Of a DNA stretch of 64,000 bases, positions 38,101 through 47,856 are shown one piece after another. The stretch's first letter is position 1. Every line of letters starts with the position of its first letter. Below the pieces are notes generated by a model. That model ran no database searches. It was not told the DNA's origin and saw only the letters and a list, made by a program, of their open reading frames with translations. The position numbers and the translations under genes are program-made. Source of the DNA: Aurantiochytrium sp. KH105 (Eukaryota > Sar > Bigyra > Thraustochytrida > Thraustochytriidae); NCBI GenBank assembly GCA_003116975.1, contig BGKB01000019.1, positions 1-64,000 on the forward strand, in the 5' to 3' direction.

Positions 38101-41100
38101 TCGACAAGTGAAAAGACCGCAACGACGACTTCCCTTCAACTCCCTCCTGCGTCGGACCTTGCCACGGAAGCGCTTGCAATCTGGTTCAAGGAGAATCGTG
38201 TGGTCCAGGTCATTTTCGGCCCTGATTATATCCACACGGAAGTTCTCAAACGGTGTTCAGAAATTTGCAGGTTTCTTGCCACGCAAGACCTCTTTTCGGA
38301 AGAAGATCTCGACCTTGTTTGGGATACAGCGTTTGGCACGAACGCGCACGAGAGCATTCGGGACACTCTTTGCAGTATTCTTGCCGAGTTGGCGCGCTAT
38401 CTCCGGCTCGATAAACTCAACTACGTCTGGGACAAGATTAAAAGCATTGATCTTGCTGCGCATGACACAAAAACATTATCGCTTGTGCGAAATTTCACGG
38501 TCAATGCCGTAATCTCGCTGCGAATCCATGGCGACGTGAACCTGACCGAGGCTGCTTCAGCTCAAAATTGGTATGGTCTTGGTTTATTATGGGACATGGT
38601 GCAAGACGAAACGACGTGTCCGGCTGCATGTCACAAGGCTGCACTTCAACATCTTACTCATCTCTGCGCTTGGCAGCCGTGCTTTGCTGCACGAACCACC
38701 TTCCTCCGCGCTTGCATGACCAATCTCAGGGACTCAAAGTCGGTGCCGCAAAGTCTCAAGCTCATGCGCGCTATCATAACATCGTTCCCCCTCGATAGCT
38801 CGACGCCTGTGCCAGCCTCGTCAGAACAAGCTGATACGCCTCAACAACTGCCGCTCATGGCTGCAGAGCCAAAGACACCGACGTCTCGCCGAGAACTCGC
38901 TGCATGCCAGTCTTGGCTCGTTGAATCGTGCTTGGCGAACCTCAAACAGTACAAAATTGACTGCTTGAAGATTCTGGCTGTAAAACCCGAGCTCCACACC
39001 TCGCTTCTTTCAAAGTCTGTCCTGTCGGATCCCATACCACCACCAGCCCCTGCTTGCCAGGGGGAAGCAGAACCTTCGTCTGCCTCCTCGACAGCGGCTG
39101 CTGCATCGTCTGTAACAGCAGTATCTTCAGCACTTGTATCAGAAATTGCACCAGCACAAGCACCAGAATTGGCACCAGCGCCCGCGGAGTCAGCAGCGAT
39201 AACGACAAAAACCTTACCCGCTGTCACTGCAGTTGCTGTCGGCCGCCAAGGCCACACAAACGCTGAAGACTTTCGCGATGAGGACATGCACGAGGACAAA
39301 TACGAGTGCGACATTTACGACGAGGAAGCCGAGGATTTCGGACATCATGACGAAATGGATGTCAGCAACGCAGACGCAGCGAGTCGCGCCGTGCTCAAGA
39401 CAAATCAAGGAGGCTCGTCCGCTTCGTCCTCCTCAACGCTTGGCCACGTCGACAAGGATATCAGCGCGGCAACCACTCTGCCGAATACGGTACTGCCGTC
39501 CGACTTGGAGGCTAGCGGCGACGCGAGTCTTCCGAACCATAGTCGACGCAGTAGCTTGAGCAGCAACGCACAAGGTGGTGGAGCATTTGGGGCATCCTTT
39601 GGAAAGGCCACAGAAAAGGGTACCGAGAACCCTCTTGACTCTTACAAGCTTATGGGCAAGTACTCACACCTCCGCGGTCTGCGCATTCGTCTTAACTTTC
39701 TCCGCTTTGTTGTGATGTCGTGCGGGAAGGAAAGCGAAGATTTTCAGCTGACTGCGACTCAGGCCGAGGTCATTCTCGAGCATCTTGGATGCAAAGCGCT
39801 CACTCTCAATGAGCGCAGTCTTGCTCTTTCGTGGATCATGCAAATGCACTTTGTTGCAAACGCCTTTGGACCAAAGACGGCGCGTACGGCGCTATTGAGT
39901 ACCTTTCGCAAGTTTTCTCTGGACTCTTTGCGCAACCGAGACTTTAGCTTCTTCGAGTATTTTTTTCGCGTTGTCAATGCTGACATTGGTCGGCTCGAGT
40001 ATAAGCCAGGGAGCAAGCCCCGGCCCTTTAACTTTACCCAGGCCACACCGCGGGCCTTTTCTGGAGACGCAAGCTGGCTGTACAACAAATCTGCCAAAGA
40101 GCTTCGTCGCTGTCTGTCGGGCCCCGAAAGCATGTCGGGAACCCCGAATAGCTTCAAGGTCGTTGATGCTCATCTCTATGGACTTGGCATGCTTTGGTGT
40201 ATGGCCCTGCGCGCAGATAGTGGATCTGTCGCGCGTCGGGCATCCAAAATGCTTTGCACTTTGTTCTCTTCCATGGCCCCAGGTTCGGATGCTGAACGAA
40301 CGCTTCAAGAAATTAAAGATCCCGATGAGCGAGCTCTCGTCGCGCAAGCTTGGGGTGATGACGCGACTGTGACAACCTCAAAGGCTATTTCTCTTTCCTC
40401 CTCATCTGAGGATGACGGTGCATGGGGTCTGATTGTTGGAGGCTTCTTGCGTGAGGCGCTCGCGCAACTGAAGCAAGCGCTGGTGAGTCGACATTCTACA
40501 GCTTCACGGCGCCGCGTACGGTGCTTGGTCCTCCTCAAAGATCTCCAGGCCGCATGCGCGTGTCCCAGTCTTGTAGAGAGGTCGCATGGAGCACGCGTCG
40601 AACGTGTGAACCGTGCAGAAGGAATTTTGGATGGCGAGACTGTGGAGCTGCGCATCAAGGAGGTGAGCAAGTCAAATGCGGAGCTTTCCCTCCAACTAGC
40701 CAAGGTGGCCCCGGTTGCCGAGCTGCGGAATTCTGTCGCTGCCCTTTTGCGAAAGGACCCCGAACTCTTGCGTTTCATCTCCAGCGGAAGGGAGATCAAA
40801 GCGCCCGATAAGGCTGAAAAGGGAACGATTTCATTCCAATCGGGCCAGGTCATCTACGTCGTGGTTCGCCAGGCCGTCTCGGCCAATCCGGACGATGCCA
40901 ATGCAGCAGCCACGGCGAAGAGTGATAGCTTGCCTTCCGCGACCCAAGCGGCCACGGATGTCAGGGAAGCGCCCAAAACCGTGTCTCCTTCCGCTCAACA
41001 TGGAGCTTCAGAAAACGGGGATTCTGTGCTCACTCAAGGTAATAGCGACGAAAAAAATATGGCGAAAGACATCGGGGGTCTGCAACGCAGCCGGAGTGCA

Positions 41101-44100
41101 AGTGTGGAAACAATTTCAACAAGCGCAACGAATCCAGAGGCGATCTTGCAGCAACCAGAGCACGTGCAACTGCTCACCGAGCTGCTTTTTGCAGGATCGC
41201 TTAGCGATGGAGTGGCTGCTCAGACGTGGGACCTGCTCCAAGATCTACCAACACGCCATGATCTTTTGCAGTCGATACGCGAAAACTCTGTCTCCTGGGA
41301 CGAGCTGTGCGATTTAAGACCGATTCACAAAACCTTGTATGCGCTGCAAAGTATGCACTTTATGCTCTGCTGCGAGGATTCGGGCTTCAGCGCGATTTCG
41401 AGTGACGCTGTCGAACCTGGTATGTCGGTGGCTTGGGCGCAAAAGGCGATTGTAAATGGTGCTGCATCCAAGTTGATTGAAGTCCTGGTTTCCTTGAATT
41501 CCGAAGCAACTTCTGTGCTTCGCACACATCCTCTCGGTATGTACTGTGTTTTGGAGTTTCTCTGCGTAATCAGCAGACTTTTGCGGGCCATGAGCAAGGC
41601 AGAATTATTGGCACTGCTCGAAGTGCAAGGTCCTGCTTTGAACGAAGCTTTGCTGACCGCTGTGCGAACCGTCGCGTCCACAGCACCACCAGATACGGCA
41701 ACGCCTTCTGAAACTTCAGCACCAGGCGCGATTGGTACTGCGGGCCGCGAAAGCAAATCAATGCAAGAGCGCAACAAAGCTGTCGCCCATGACGTGGTCA
41801 TGCGCGCGTTGAGCCTCCGTTTGTGGATTTGCGAGGCGTCGGACCTTGCGTACTTTGGTTGCTCTGTCGACATTGTGGCTCAAGGCACTGGCGCCAAGGC
41901 ATTCTCCCAGGACTGGCTCATCTCGTGTCTTTTGCGCTGCCCCGACGGAAGCGTCAAAACGGACGTGGCTACAAGTCTCCGTGGGTACCCTTGCCAAAGT
42001 CAAGGATTGCTACAGGCGCTTGCCTCTGTCCTGGACGCTACAGAGCAACCCGAATGCCACAATCGCTCAAACGAGTACTTTTCGCTTCTCTGTGACGTGG
42101 CCAAAAATGCGCTCAGGGCCCAGGACGACAGAGTGAAGCGCGGCGAGGGTGTAAGCGAGAGCATTGCGACCCCCGCAGAGTGGGCCGAAGAGCTCGGAGG
42201 GCGTCTCTTTTCAGCTCTGCGGAGTCATATCTCCACAGAAAAGCGCACAGGGGCCACTACTTTTCTGGATCAAACGCTGTGCGGTCTATTGGACGCGCTG
42301 GAGGTGTTGGTGTCGGGAGCACATCTTAAAACCACGCTGCGCAAGCCGGAAAGTCTCGTGAGTTTCGTCTTTCACGAGTGCCTCTTTGAGATTGAAATGG
42401 GCAATGTAGATGGAAAACCCATGTGTAAGAGCGCAACGAGTCGAGCCGCGGCCTTTCGACTTCTCCTCGGTGCTGCCTCGTCCAGCGCAAACAGTCTTCA
42501 AGAGCTATTGCGGCTTATTGAGTCGCAGCACAAGCAGACCGATCTTTGCCCGCTGACCACGCATGGTCTCATCGAACATGCGAACTTTCCTTCAAGTATG
42601 CGTTGGCTCATTGAAGAGGAAAGCGACGACCGTCAAATTCGCGATCGTGAGAATCAGTGGCAGTACGAGCCGGCCTCACAGCGTAAGGCCGAGTCAGGCT
42701 ATGTCGGACTGCGAAATCTCGGTTGCATCTGCTACATGAATTCGCTTTTGCAGCAGCTCTACATGATTCCCGAATTTCGACTGGCGATTCTTCGCAGCGG
42801 GGATACTGCTAAGAAGCGAACCCGCCGGGCACGTGACTCAGAAAGCGTTCTTATGCAGCAGGAAGAAGAAGAGAGGCGCGGAAGCGTATCCGAACTCCGA
42901 GATGACAACCCAGACCCCGATCAAGGTCCCAAAGAGCAGCGAGTGGACGCTGCAGGACTGAAATCGGGGGCTCGGGATGACGTGCAACAACCCAAGAATC
43001 CGCCATTGGAACGGTCCTTGTCAGGCGAAGAACTCATCAAGCATCGTCAGTACAAGCTGCTCTTACGTCAGACGCGGCGGATGTTTTCGTGGCTCCAAGA
43101 GAGCCAGAAGCGTGCGTATGACATGACGTGCTTTTGCAACGAGTCGGTTTCGCTGAACCAGGGAAACCCTGTAGATATTTTCGAGCAGCAGGACGTGGAC
43201 GAGTTTTTCAATGTTCTAATGGATCAGCTCGAGTGCGGTCTCAAGGACACAAAACGGCCCAATGTATTACGCGAGCTTTTTGGCGGCGTGCTCTGCAATC
43301 AAATTTTGTGCAAGGAAGGCTGCTCGCACCGTTCAGAGCGCGAAGAGAACTTTATGGTGTGCCAGCTCGAAGTCAAGGGCAAGCAGAGCATTCTGGAGAG
43401 TTTGGACCTATATGTCGAAGGCGAGATGCTTGAAGGCGACAACAAGTACCTGTGTGGGGAGTGCAATGAGAAGCGCGATGCCCAAAAACGCGCCTTTTTT
43501 GCCTCTCTTCCGAACGTGTTTATGATTCACCTGAAACGATTTGACTTCGATCTTGAGCTTTTGCGCAAGATCAAGGTGAACGACCACTGCGAGTTCCCGT
43601 TGGAATTGAACATGAAAAAGTACACGCGGGAGGCACTGGAGGGTCGCCTTGAAGACTCGAAGCCGGACAGTTACTACGAGTACGAGCTGGTGGGTATTCT
43701 TGTACATACCGGCACTGCCGATAGCGGTCACTATTACTCCTTCATTAAGGAGCGAGTTCCCACGGCGGACCGCACCTCGTGTGAGTGGTTCCACTTCAAC
43801 GACGAGCAAGTGTCGCACTTTGACCCTGCTACAATTCCAGAAACCTCATTTGGTGGTGCCAAAAACGCTCAATGGGACGGGAATCAGCAACGCGCCCCCA
43901 GCCAATCGTGGTCCAACAAGCCTTACAGCGCATACATGCTCATCTACGAGCGTCGTGGAAGGCCGTGTCTGCCAGGTCTCGAACCGGGCCAGGCTCGTGC
44001 AGAGGAAGTTCTCCCCGTGCTGCGCAAGGCGGTCCCGTCTTCATTGCGGCGCACCTGCTGGCAAGAGAATCTTGATTACATGAGCGACGAGATGGTGCTC

Positions 44101-47100
44101 GACCCAGCCTATGGTCGCTTCGTGGTGGAAGCATGCAGACTCGTTACGGATGGCACCGAGGTGTCTGAAAGGAACAAGCTTGCCGCCCTGCAGGCGTGTG
44201 CCGCCTACTGTATAAACACGTTGGTTCACGCTCGCGAGAAGGAGCATCTTGACACTCTTTTGGACCAGCTGAAGCGTCTCGTTGAGCTTGGCGGGCCAGC
44301 AGCAACAAAAGCAATGCTAGAGAACTTTGAAGCCAATGGCGCAACCGCCATTAAGCAGCTTCTCCTCCGCTGCCCCCTGCCTCAGGTTCGCGAAAAGTTC
44401 CGATCGTTTGTGGTGCAAATGCTTCAGGAGAATGTCGAAAAGGAGCGAGAGGGATACGAAAAGAGCGATGTCTCTATCGTCGGCTGCTGGAGCACACCTC
44501 ACATGGAGTATGACGTCGAACTGTGGCGTTGGAGATCTATGGGCGAGCTTGTGCAGAATGATTCCCTCTGTTTGGTCCAGCCTCTGACGTTGGATCGCGT
44601 CGGCGCTTTGTACAGTCTCGGAGGGCCGAGTCTCGACGAGTTGGGCGAGGCTCTCTGGCAGCATTGCCTCGGAATTCCCTGCGTTCCGCCTGTGGAGGCG
44701 CCTTCGGTGCGCCTCATTGGCTGGATGCTCGCACACAGTACCGATGCGCATCAGTGGTGGAGAGCGATTGACAGTTTCTTTGCAGTGCTCTCCGCGTTTG
44801 CCGATATGGGAGACCTTGAGCGGGCATACATGGTACGAATGGGTGCCATCCCTCGACTGCTCGACTTTTTGCTCGAGCACAACTCACCGAGTCTTCGGGT
44901 GCTCAACCGAAATCCAGAACGGGATCTTGAATCCAGACGTGGCATGGGCGACAAATTCGATTCGCCCACGCTGTTGCAGGCGGTCCGCACGCTTTCCACA
45001 CTTGTTCGTGCCTGCGAGCTTCCAGATGGTGCTTTGGATGCCGACGACGTGGACGGAGGTGGTGGTGATGGTGACAGCGGTGCTTTTGTACAACGCGAAG
45101 GCGTGGCAGGGCGCGTGCTGACTTGGCTTGACGTGGGCCTTATTTTCCGTACGCCGTTTCTGGTGCGCCTTGTCGATCACCACAATTCTTTTTGGATCAC
45201 GGATCTACAAGACATTCTGCAACATCTCGGCACGGGAAGTACACTACTCACCAGCCACATTGCGTGCGCTGTTCGAAACATGCTCTTTGTGGCGCCTGCA
45301 GCTGCTGTCGAGGCACTTTTGCGAACATGCGAGCATTTGTTCAACTCGGACGAGGCGCGCACGATCAGTGTCGCCAAAAATCATGCTCTTGTGCTCATGA
45401 AGTCGCTATTGAGCCCGAATCTCGACTGCGAAGCCGTGGGTCTTGGGGTGATGCACATGAGTCGTCTTCTTTCCGGTGCAAGTCGGTTTGCAGTGGCGCA
45501 AGCGCTCTTTCAGCATGCCCCAGAGTGGATGCTTGCGCTGTTGGTGGACAACGAGTCCGAGGTGGTGCGGCGCGAAACTGCCTCAATGGTACTTTTGATG
45601 GTTGCCGCCTTTGAAGAGCGGCGTGAACTGCGAGCGTCGGCCTCTGAAATCTTGAGAGAGAAGCACACCGTCAGTAGCGCCTCAACATCATCATCAGCAC
45701 CAGTAAAGACAATAGCAACAGCAACAGCTGGAATTCGAGCTGGAGGAGTGTCAAAGACTTCTGCAAGCGCCGTCTCCCTGTCAAGCACATCAAAGGACAA
45801 GGACGACGGCAATGCAGCAACGAGCATGGACGCCGCCAGCGACGGCGAAGGAGAGGAACACGAGACACTCGGAATATTGCAACTCCTCTTGACGCTACTT
45901 TCTTCATCATTCATGCAAACGTCCTGCTCCAAGTCGGCATACGAGTTCATTGCACTTCGAAAACGTACTCTGCCATCGATTCCACTCAAGCCTGCTATCC
46001 GGCGGTGGGAAGGTCCCAAGAAAGAACCTGTTGACTTTCACGATACCCAAGGCGAGGAGATCGCGGCACACCCTGGCGAACCGCGTTCGCGAGCAATTGC
46101 TCGCTGGGCAGAGCGCCTCAAAGAGACGGCCAAGGAACCCGGCCCTTTCACGCTGGTGTCGGCGCTGCGGACGCTTTTAGTCTTGCTCAAGCTTTGCAGA
46201 GGCGAACCCATGAAGCGTTTCGTTGGCGCTGCAGAGATCGATGTGATTATCATGGCAATTCTTGCTGCGGATGCTTACAAGTACGAGTGTGATTGGAACA
46301 AGGGAGAGCTCATTGCTTTTCTGTATGAAATAACGCGAGGAAGGGAAGATTTGCTTGCGCAGTGCGCGGCAGACCCAGAAACGTGGAGCCGCCTGCTGAA
46401 TATATCCATGGCCGTGCGTCCAACAGAGGGGCACTACCTTTTCAATGAGACGTATGCTCCTGTATACTATCGATTGTTCTGCGCCTGGATTCGCAATCCC
46501 AGAACGCGCGCAGGCGCTCTCCAAATGCTCGATAGCTTGCATCATCTCAAGTGGGCCGTGCGCTACTATCTTTTGGATGTGACAGAGTATGTGCGCACGG
46601 TGGCCCCACTCCGGCTCTTGGTACGCGCCAGCGTCCCACTGCTCCGCGACAATAGTTTTGCTGCGTTGGCGGACCTTTTACAGAGTGCTCTCATCGGTTC
46701 GGTGCAGGAGCCCATGCACAGAGTGGGTCTCGACAATGTGCTCTTGATCCTGCGAGGTCTCTCTGGCGCTGCTGGGCTGCGTGCGCCTGGGGAACCAGAG
46801 GATGATGCGATCGCGTCGATTTATGCCTCGAGGGCGCACGCTGCGGAGGCGCATGCGACGGCCATCGCTGAAGACCTCCTCGTGAGAGGCAAGGCCACCA
46901 CTGTCATGCTGAGCACCGTGCTGACGCATCTGCGCAACATCTCGGTAGAACAATACGCATCGGCCGATGAAAAACGCGCACACATGCAATACGGCCTGCT
47001 CGTGCTTCGCGCTGTGTGGGCGCGTCTCCGCGATGCGCGTGATCTCCTTGCAGAGCAATTGAGCACTACTCAGGTGCTCCTCAACGACCGCAGGGAAGCA

Positions 47101-47856
47101 TCATTAGCTGCGAACTCCGCCGCGACGAATAGCACGAGAATGGAAGACGAGGACTCTTCTACAGCAGCGAATCCTCCCGCTGGAGCTACAACCAAAGATG
47201 CTACGGAGGCCCAACTTGCGGAAAAAATGCAAGGAGTCGAGGAGCTTGAGGCAGCGTCTGTCAGTGCATGGATCCAATTCATTCTCATGAGCGGGGAATT
47301 CCACGCTGATGAACACGTGGACTTGCTGGAAGCGACCTCCAAGTGCGTTCTGGCGACCGTGGCGCTGGCAAAGAAACACGCTCGGACTTTGACAAATATG
47401 GCCGAGCTTGGACGCGCAATCGGGTCTTGCATCACGCGACTCATGAAGCGTTTGCAGCATGGCGAGGTGGAGAGCAAGCGGTTGCCTGCCGTTTACCTGG
47501 ACGCCATCACCCACTCGTGCGAGGCCCTGCTCCGCGCGCACTACCTGGACACGGAAGGCTCGCGAAATCTTCCTCCCCTCTTAATGTCTGTTGTCTCCGT
47601 ATTGCTCCTTGTTGCAATTGAGCACCGACACAGCCCGAGCAAGCACGCGGAAGTGGCCACGATTCTGGAGCGCGTTGCCAAGCGAGCGCCCACAGACGCC
47701 TGGATCCGCCACAACGAGCAAGCGGAATTGTACATCAACCTTCTCAGCAGCGAGCCAGAGGCCATGCAGAGCCTCGAGAGCTACGACGAGGCTTCCCGCT
47801 CGATCCTCTCGCGCTTTCGCGCATCTCTAACCAGCGAAGATGCAGACGGAAATTAG
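35176..47856 (+). CDS. Giant ubiquitin-specific protease, USP9X/USP34-type, about 4,226 aa
   Basis: The start at 35176 (MAGEEE) is preferred; an in-frame ATG at 34993 would add 61 basic residues. An acidic run lies at about 156-188. Long helical regions with armadillo-like character flank the catalytic domain. The Cys box is at about 2511-2530 with GLRNLG then CICYMN; the catalytic Cys is 2519. The His box SGHYYSF places the His at 2852. The domain closes with YSAYMLIYERR. Cys pairs (CKEGCSH and CGECN) form the zinc ribbon of the fingers region. A linker of about 80 charged residues (RDSESVLMQQEEEE...) is inserted in the thumb after the Cys box. USP9X, USP24 and USP34 share large helical flanks; at 4,226 aa this is longer than any of these as I recall them. 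Expected role: removing ubiquitin from substrates in trafficking or signalling. No introns over 12.7 kb. Confidence 0.95.
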   Translation: MAGEEEQGRAEARPPQQPGPHPERAGHHHAPRGGDATIARAAGAGAARAGPGAAEPRASEAASDPSEARPRDDGSRDPRGPEVVPEAAKDGVVANPNHRELEAPDLGSDAEQTKKKARSAMDVDTPREYNDKIPRTLSQDSNTRDANRNDAMNASDADEEEEEEDDEEDEDDEVEDDGELQDDIDDAEQMQDLLKNGRIALTSKAGAMAGRGAGVSRARRQDQTSMGTGANVRPLSGSDFEVQHANADGSGGGTDVEDNLSVAGVGSVGTPSQQDASPASLQDFAGNFFNENTAGSGMISRSSSVGSTHPSTDGKFVDPIIQALKESPISQNAFDGLRERMRFLLRFHLRLAKSKDTAQEQARARDAGESKTEGQAQRSDADGADEDKGNEDEDASILDEGEDARQDATSTSYLVRASVDTLLARCEALTDADVQNTLSFFTFTLEIYAQMFTAPLGEVHVAVLKLLSSGPRSPFFQLCGPVTLRRGQKLGFATVPFSTPSDAVASPPRASLGFLQLVEVFCDLGCLEAMVKELTHESPSPLFARHCVQVFSHIVDFLRPHLAGLLVKALVGALSVYLSGLSNTDLHRLDRSVLYEIFMQTHFLLNRTSIMSAQEARRCVEGLRLSVALKQLRSPFMQQRLAGLRQIRTIVEDAEFRASESARVQAAQTLENKDSGARPLVSRKRSLEDIGSSVLRKRPNVGQLQITTDELMDSALHVAAAEASLHVGTRNNVGNLPSGTSEDETFFKSAIKSIFRSETPHPQDEHDTADLAAGKPQQSPVPSTDSVADALAGLADSSRKSQKETTTAKEADADAALAEALAGESSADRETLAIAARAFADSNTPFETLDRLCSKTQRILERVADKLKSRPDDAALDIISLSAATPVDMAATRQEPETLRDVAAAGKDEVAPNIAQSPSGQGAPTDVMTVNEENQLPITKRGPGQESASGNEKFQSAGEVTKNSDSEELPDALPTSTSEKTATTTSLQLPPASDLATEALAIWFKENRVVQVIFGPDYIHTEVLKRCSEICRFLATQDLFSEEDLDLVWDTAFGTNAHESIRDTLCSILAELARYLRLDKLNYVWDKIKSIDLAAHDTKTLSLVRNFTVNAVISLRIHGDVNLTEAASAQNWYGLGLLWDMVQDETTCPAACHKAALQHLTHLCAWQPCFAARTTFLRACMTNLRDSKSVPQSLKLMRAIITSFPLDSSTPVPASSEQADTPQQLPLMAAEPKTPTSRRELAACQSWLVESCLANLKQYKIDCLKILAVKPELHTSLLSKSVLSDPIPPPAPACQGEAEPSSASSTAAAASSVTAVSSALVSEIAPAQAPELAPAPAESAAITTKTLPAVTAVAVGRQGHTNAEDFRDEDMHEDKYECDIYDEEAEDFGHHDEMDVSNADAASRAVLKTNQGGSSASSSSTLGHVDKDISAATTLPNTVLPSDLEASGDASLPNHSRRSSLSSNAQGGGAFGASFGKATEKGTENPLDSYKLMGKYSHLRGLRIRLNFLRFVVMSCGKESEDFQLTATQAEVILEHLGCKALTLNERSLALSWIMQMHFVANAFGPKTARTALLSTFRKFSLDSLRNRDFSFFEYFFRVVNADIGRLEYKPGSKPRPFNFTQATPRAFSGDASWLYNKSAKELRRCLSGPESMSGTPNSFKVVDAHLYGLGMLWCMALRADSGSVARRASKMLCTLFSSMAPGSDAERTLQEIKDPDERALVAQAWGDDATVTTSKAISLSSSSEDDGAWGLIVGGFLREALAQLKQALVSRHSTASRRRVRCLVLLKDLQAACACPSLVERSHGARVERVNRAEGILDGETVELRIKEVSKSNAELSLQLAKVAPVAELRNSVAALLRKDPELLRFISSGREIKAPDKAEKGTISFQSGQVIYVVVRQAVSANPDDANAAATAKSDSLPSATQAATDVREAPKTVSPSAQHGASENGDSVLTQGNSDEKNMAKDIGGLQRSRSASVETISTSATNPEAILQQPEHVQLLTELLFAGSLSDGVAAQTWDLLQDLPTRHDLLQSIRENSVSWDELCDLRPIHKTLYALQSMHFMLCCEDSGFSAISSDAVEPGMSVAWAQKAIVNGAASKLIEVLVSLNSEATSVLRTHPLGMYCVLEFLCVISRLLRAMSKAELLALLEVQGPALNEALLTAVRTVASTAPPDTATPSETSAPGAIGTAGRESKSMQERNKAVAHDVVMRALSLRLWICEASDLAYFGCSVDIVAQGTGAKAFSQDWLISCLLRCPDGSVKTDVATSLRGYPCQSQGLLQALASVLDATEQPECHNRSNEYFSLLCDVAKNALRAQDDRVKRGEGVSESIATPAEWAEELGGRLFSALRSHISTEKRTGATTFLDQTLCGLLDALEVLVSGAHLKTTLRKPESLVSFVFHECLFEIEMGNVDGKPMCKSATSRAAAFRLLLGAASSSANSLQELLRLIESQHKQTDLCPLTTHGLIEHANFPSSMRWLIEEESDDRQIRDRENQWQYEPASQRKAESGYVGLRNLGCICYMNSLLQQLYMIPEFRLAILRSGDTAKKRTRRARDSESVLMQQEEEERRGSVSELRDDNPDPDQGPKEQRVDAAGLKSGARDDVQQPKNPPLERSLSGEELIKHRQYKLLLRQTRRMFSWLQESQKRAYDMTCFCNESVSLNQGNPVDIFEQQDVDEFFNVLMDQLECGLKDTKRPNVLRELFGGVLCNQILCKEGCSHRSEREENFMVCQLEVKGKQSILESLDLYVEGEMLEGDNKYLCGECNEKRDAQKRAFFASLPNVFMIHLKRFDFDLELLRKIKVNDHCEFPLELNMKKYTREALEGRLEDSKPDSYYEYELVGILVHTGTADSGHYYSFIKERVPTADRTSCEWFHFNDEQVSHFDPATIPETSFGGAKNAQWDGNQQRAPSQSWSNKPYSAYMLIYERRGRPCLPGLEPGQARAEEVLPVLRKAVPSSLRRTCWQENLDYMSDEMVLDPAYGRFVVEACRLVTDGTEVSERNKLAALQACAAYCINTLVHAREKEHLDTLLDQLKRLVELGGPAATKAMLENFEANGATAIKQLLLRCPLPQVREKFRSFVVQMLQENVEKEREGYEKSDVSIVGCWSTPHMEYDVELWRWRSMGELVQNDSLCLVQPLTLDRVGALYSLGGPSLDELGEALWQHCLGIPCVPPVEAPSVRLIGWMLAHSTDAHQWWRAIDSFFAVLSAFADMGDLERAYMVRMGAIPRLLDFLLEHNSPSLRVLNRNPERDLESRRGMGDKFDSPTLLQAVRTLSTLVRACELPDGALDADDVDGGGGDGDSGAFVQREGVAGRVLTWLDVGLIFRTPFLVRLVDHHNSFWITDLQDILQHLGTGSTLLTSHIACAVRNMLFVAPAAAVEALLRTCEHLFNSDEARTISVAKNHALVLMKSLLSPNLDCEAVGLGVMHMSRLLSGASRFAVAQALFQHAPEWMLALLVDNESEVVRRETASMVLLMVAAFEERRELRASASEILREKHTVSSASTSSSAPVKTIATATAGIRAGGVSKTSASAVSLSSTSKDKDDGNAATSMDAASDGEGEEHETLGILQLLLTLLSSSFMQTSCSKSAYEFIALRKRTLPSIPLKPAIRRWEGPKKEPVDFHDTQGEEIAAHPGEPRSRAIARWAERLKETAKEPGPFTLVSALRTLLVLLKLCRGEPMKRFVGAAEIDVIIMAILAADAYKYECDWNKGELIAFLYEITRGREDLLAQCAADPETWSRLLNISMAVRPTEGHYLFNETYAPVYYRLFCAWIRNPRTRAGALQMLDSLHHLKWAVRYYLLDVTEYVRTVAPLRLLVRASVPLLRDNSFAALADLLQSALIGSVQEPMHRVGLDNVLLILRGLSGAAGLRAPGEPEDDAIASIYASRAHAAEAHATAIAEDLLVRGKATTVMLSTVLTHLRNISVEQYASADEKRAHMQYGLLVLRAVWARLRDARDLLAEQLSTTQVLLNDRREASLAANSAATNSTRMEDEDSSTAANPPAGATTKDATEAQLAEKMQGVEELEAASVSAWIQFILMSGEFHADEHVDLLEATSKCVLATVALAKKHARTLTNMAELGRAIGSCITRLMKRLQHGEVESKRLPAVYLDAITHSCEALLRAHYLDTEGSRNLPPLLMSVVSVLLLVAIEHRHSPSKHAEVATILERVAKRAPTDAWIRHNEQAELYINLLSSEPEAMQSLESYDEASRSILSRFRASLTSEDADGN

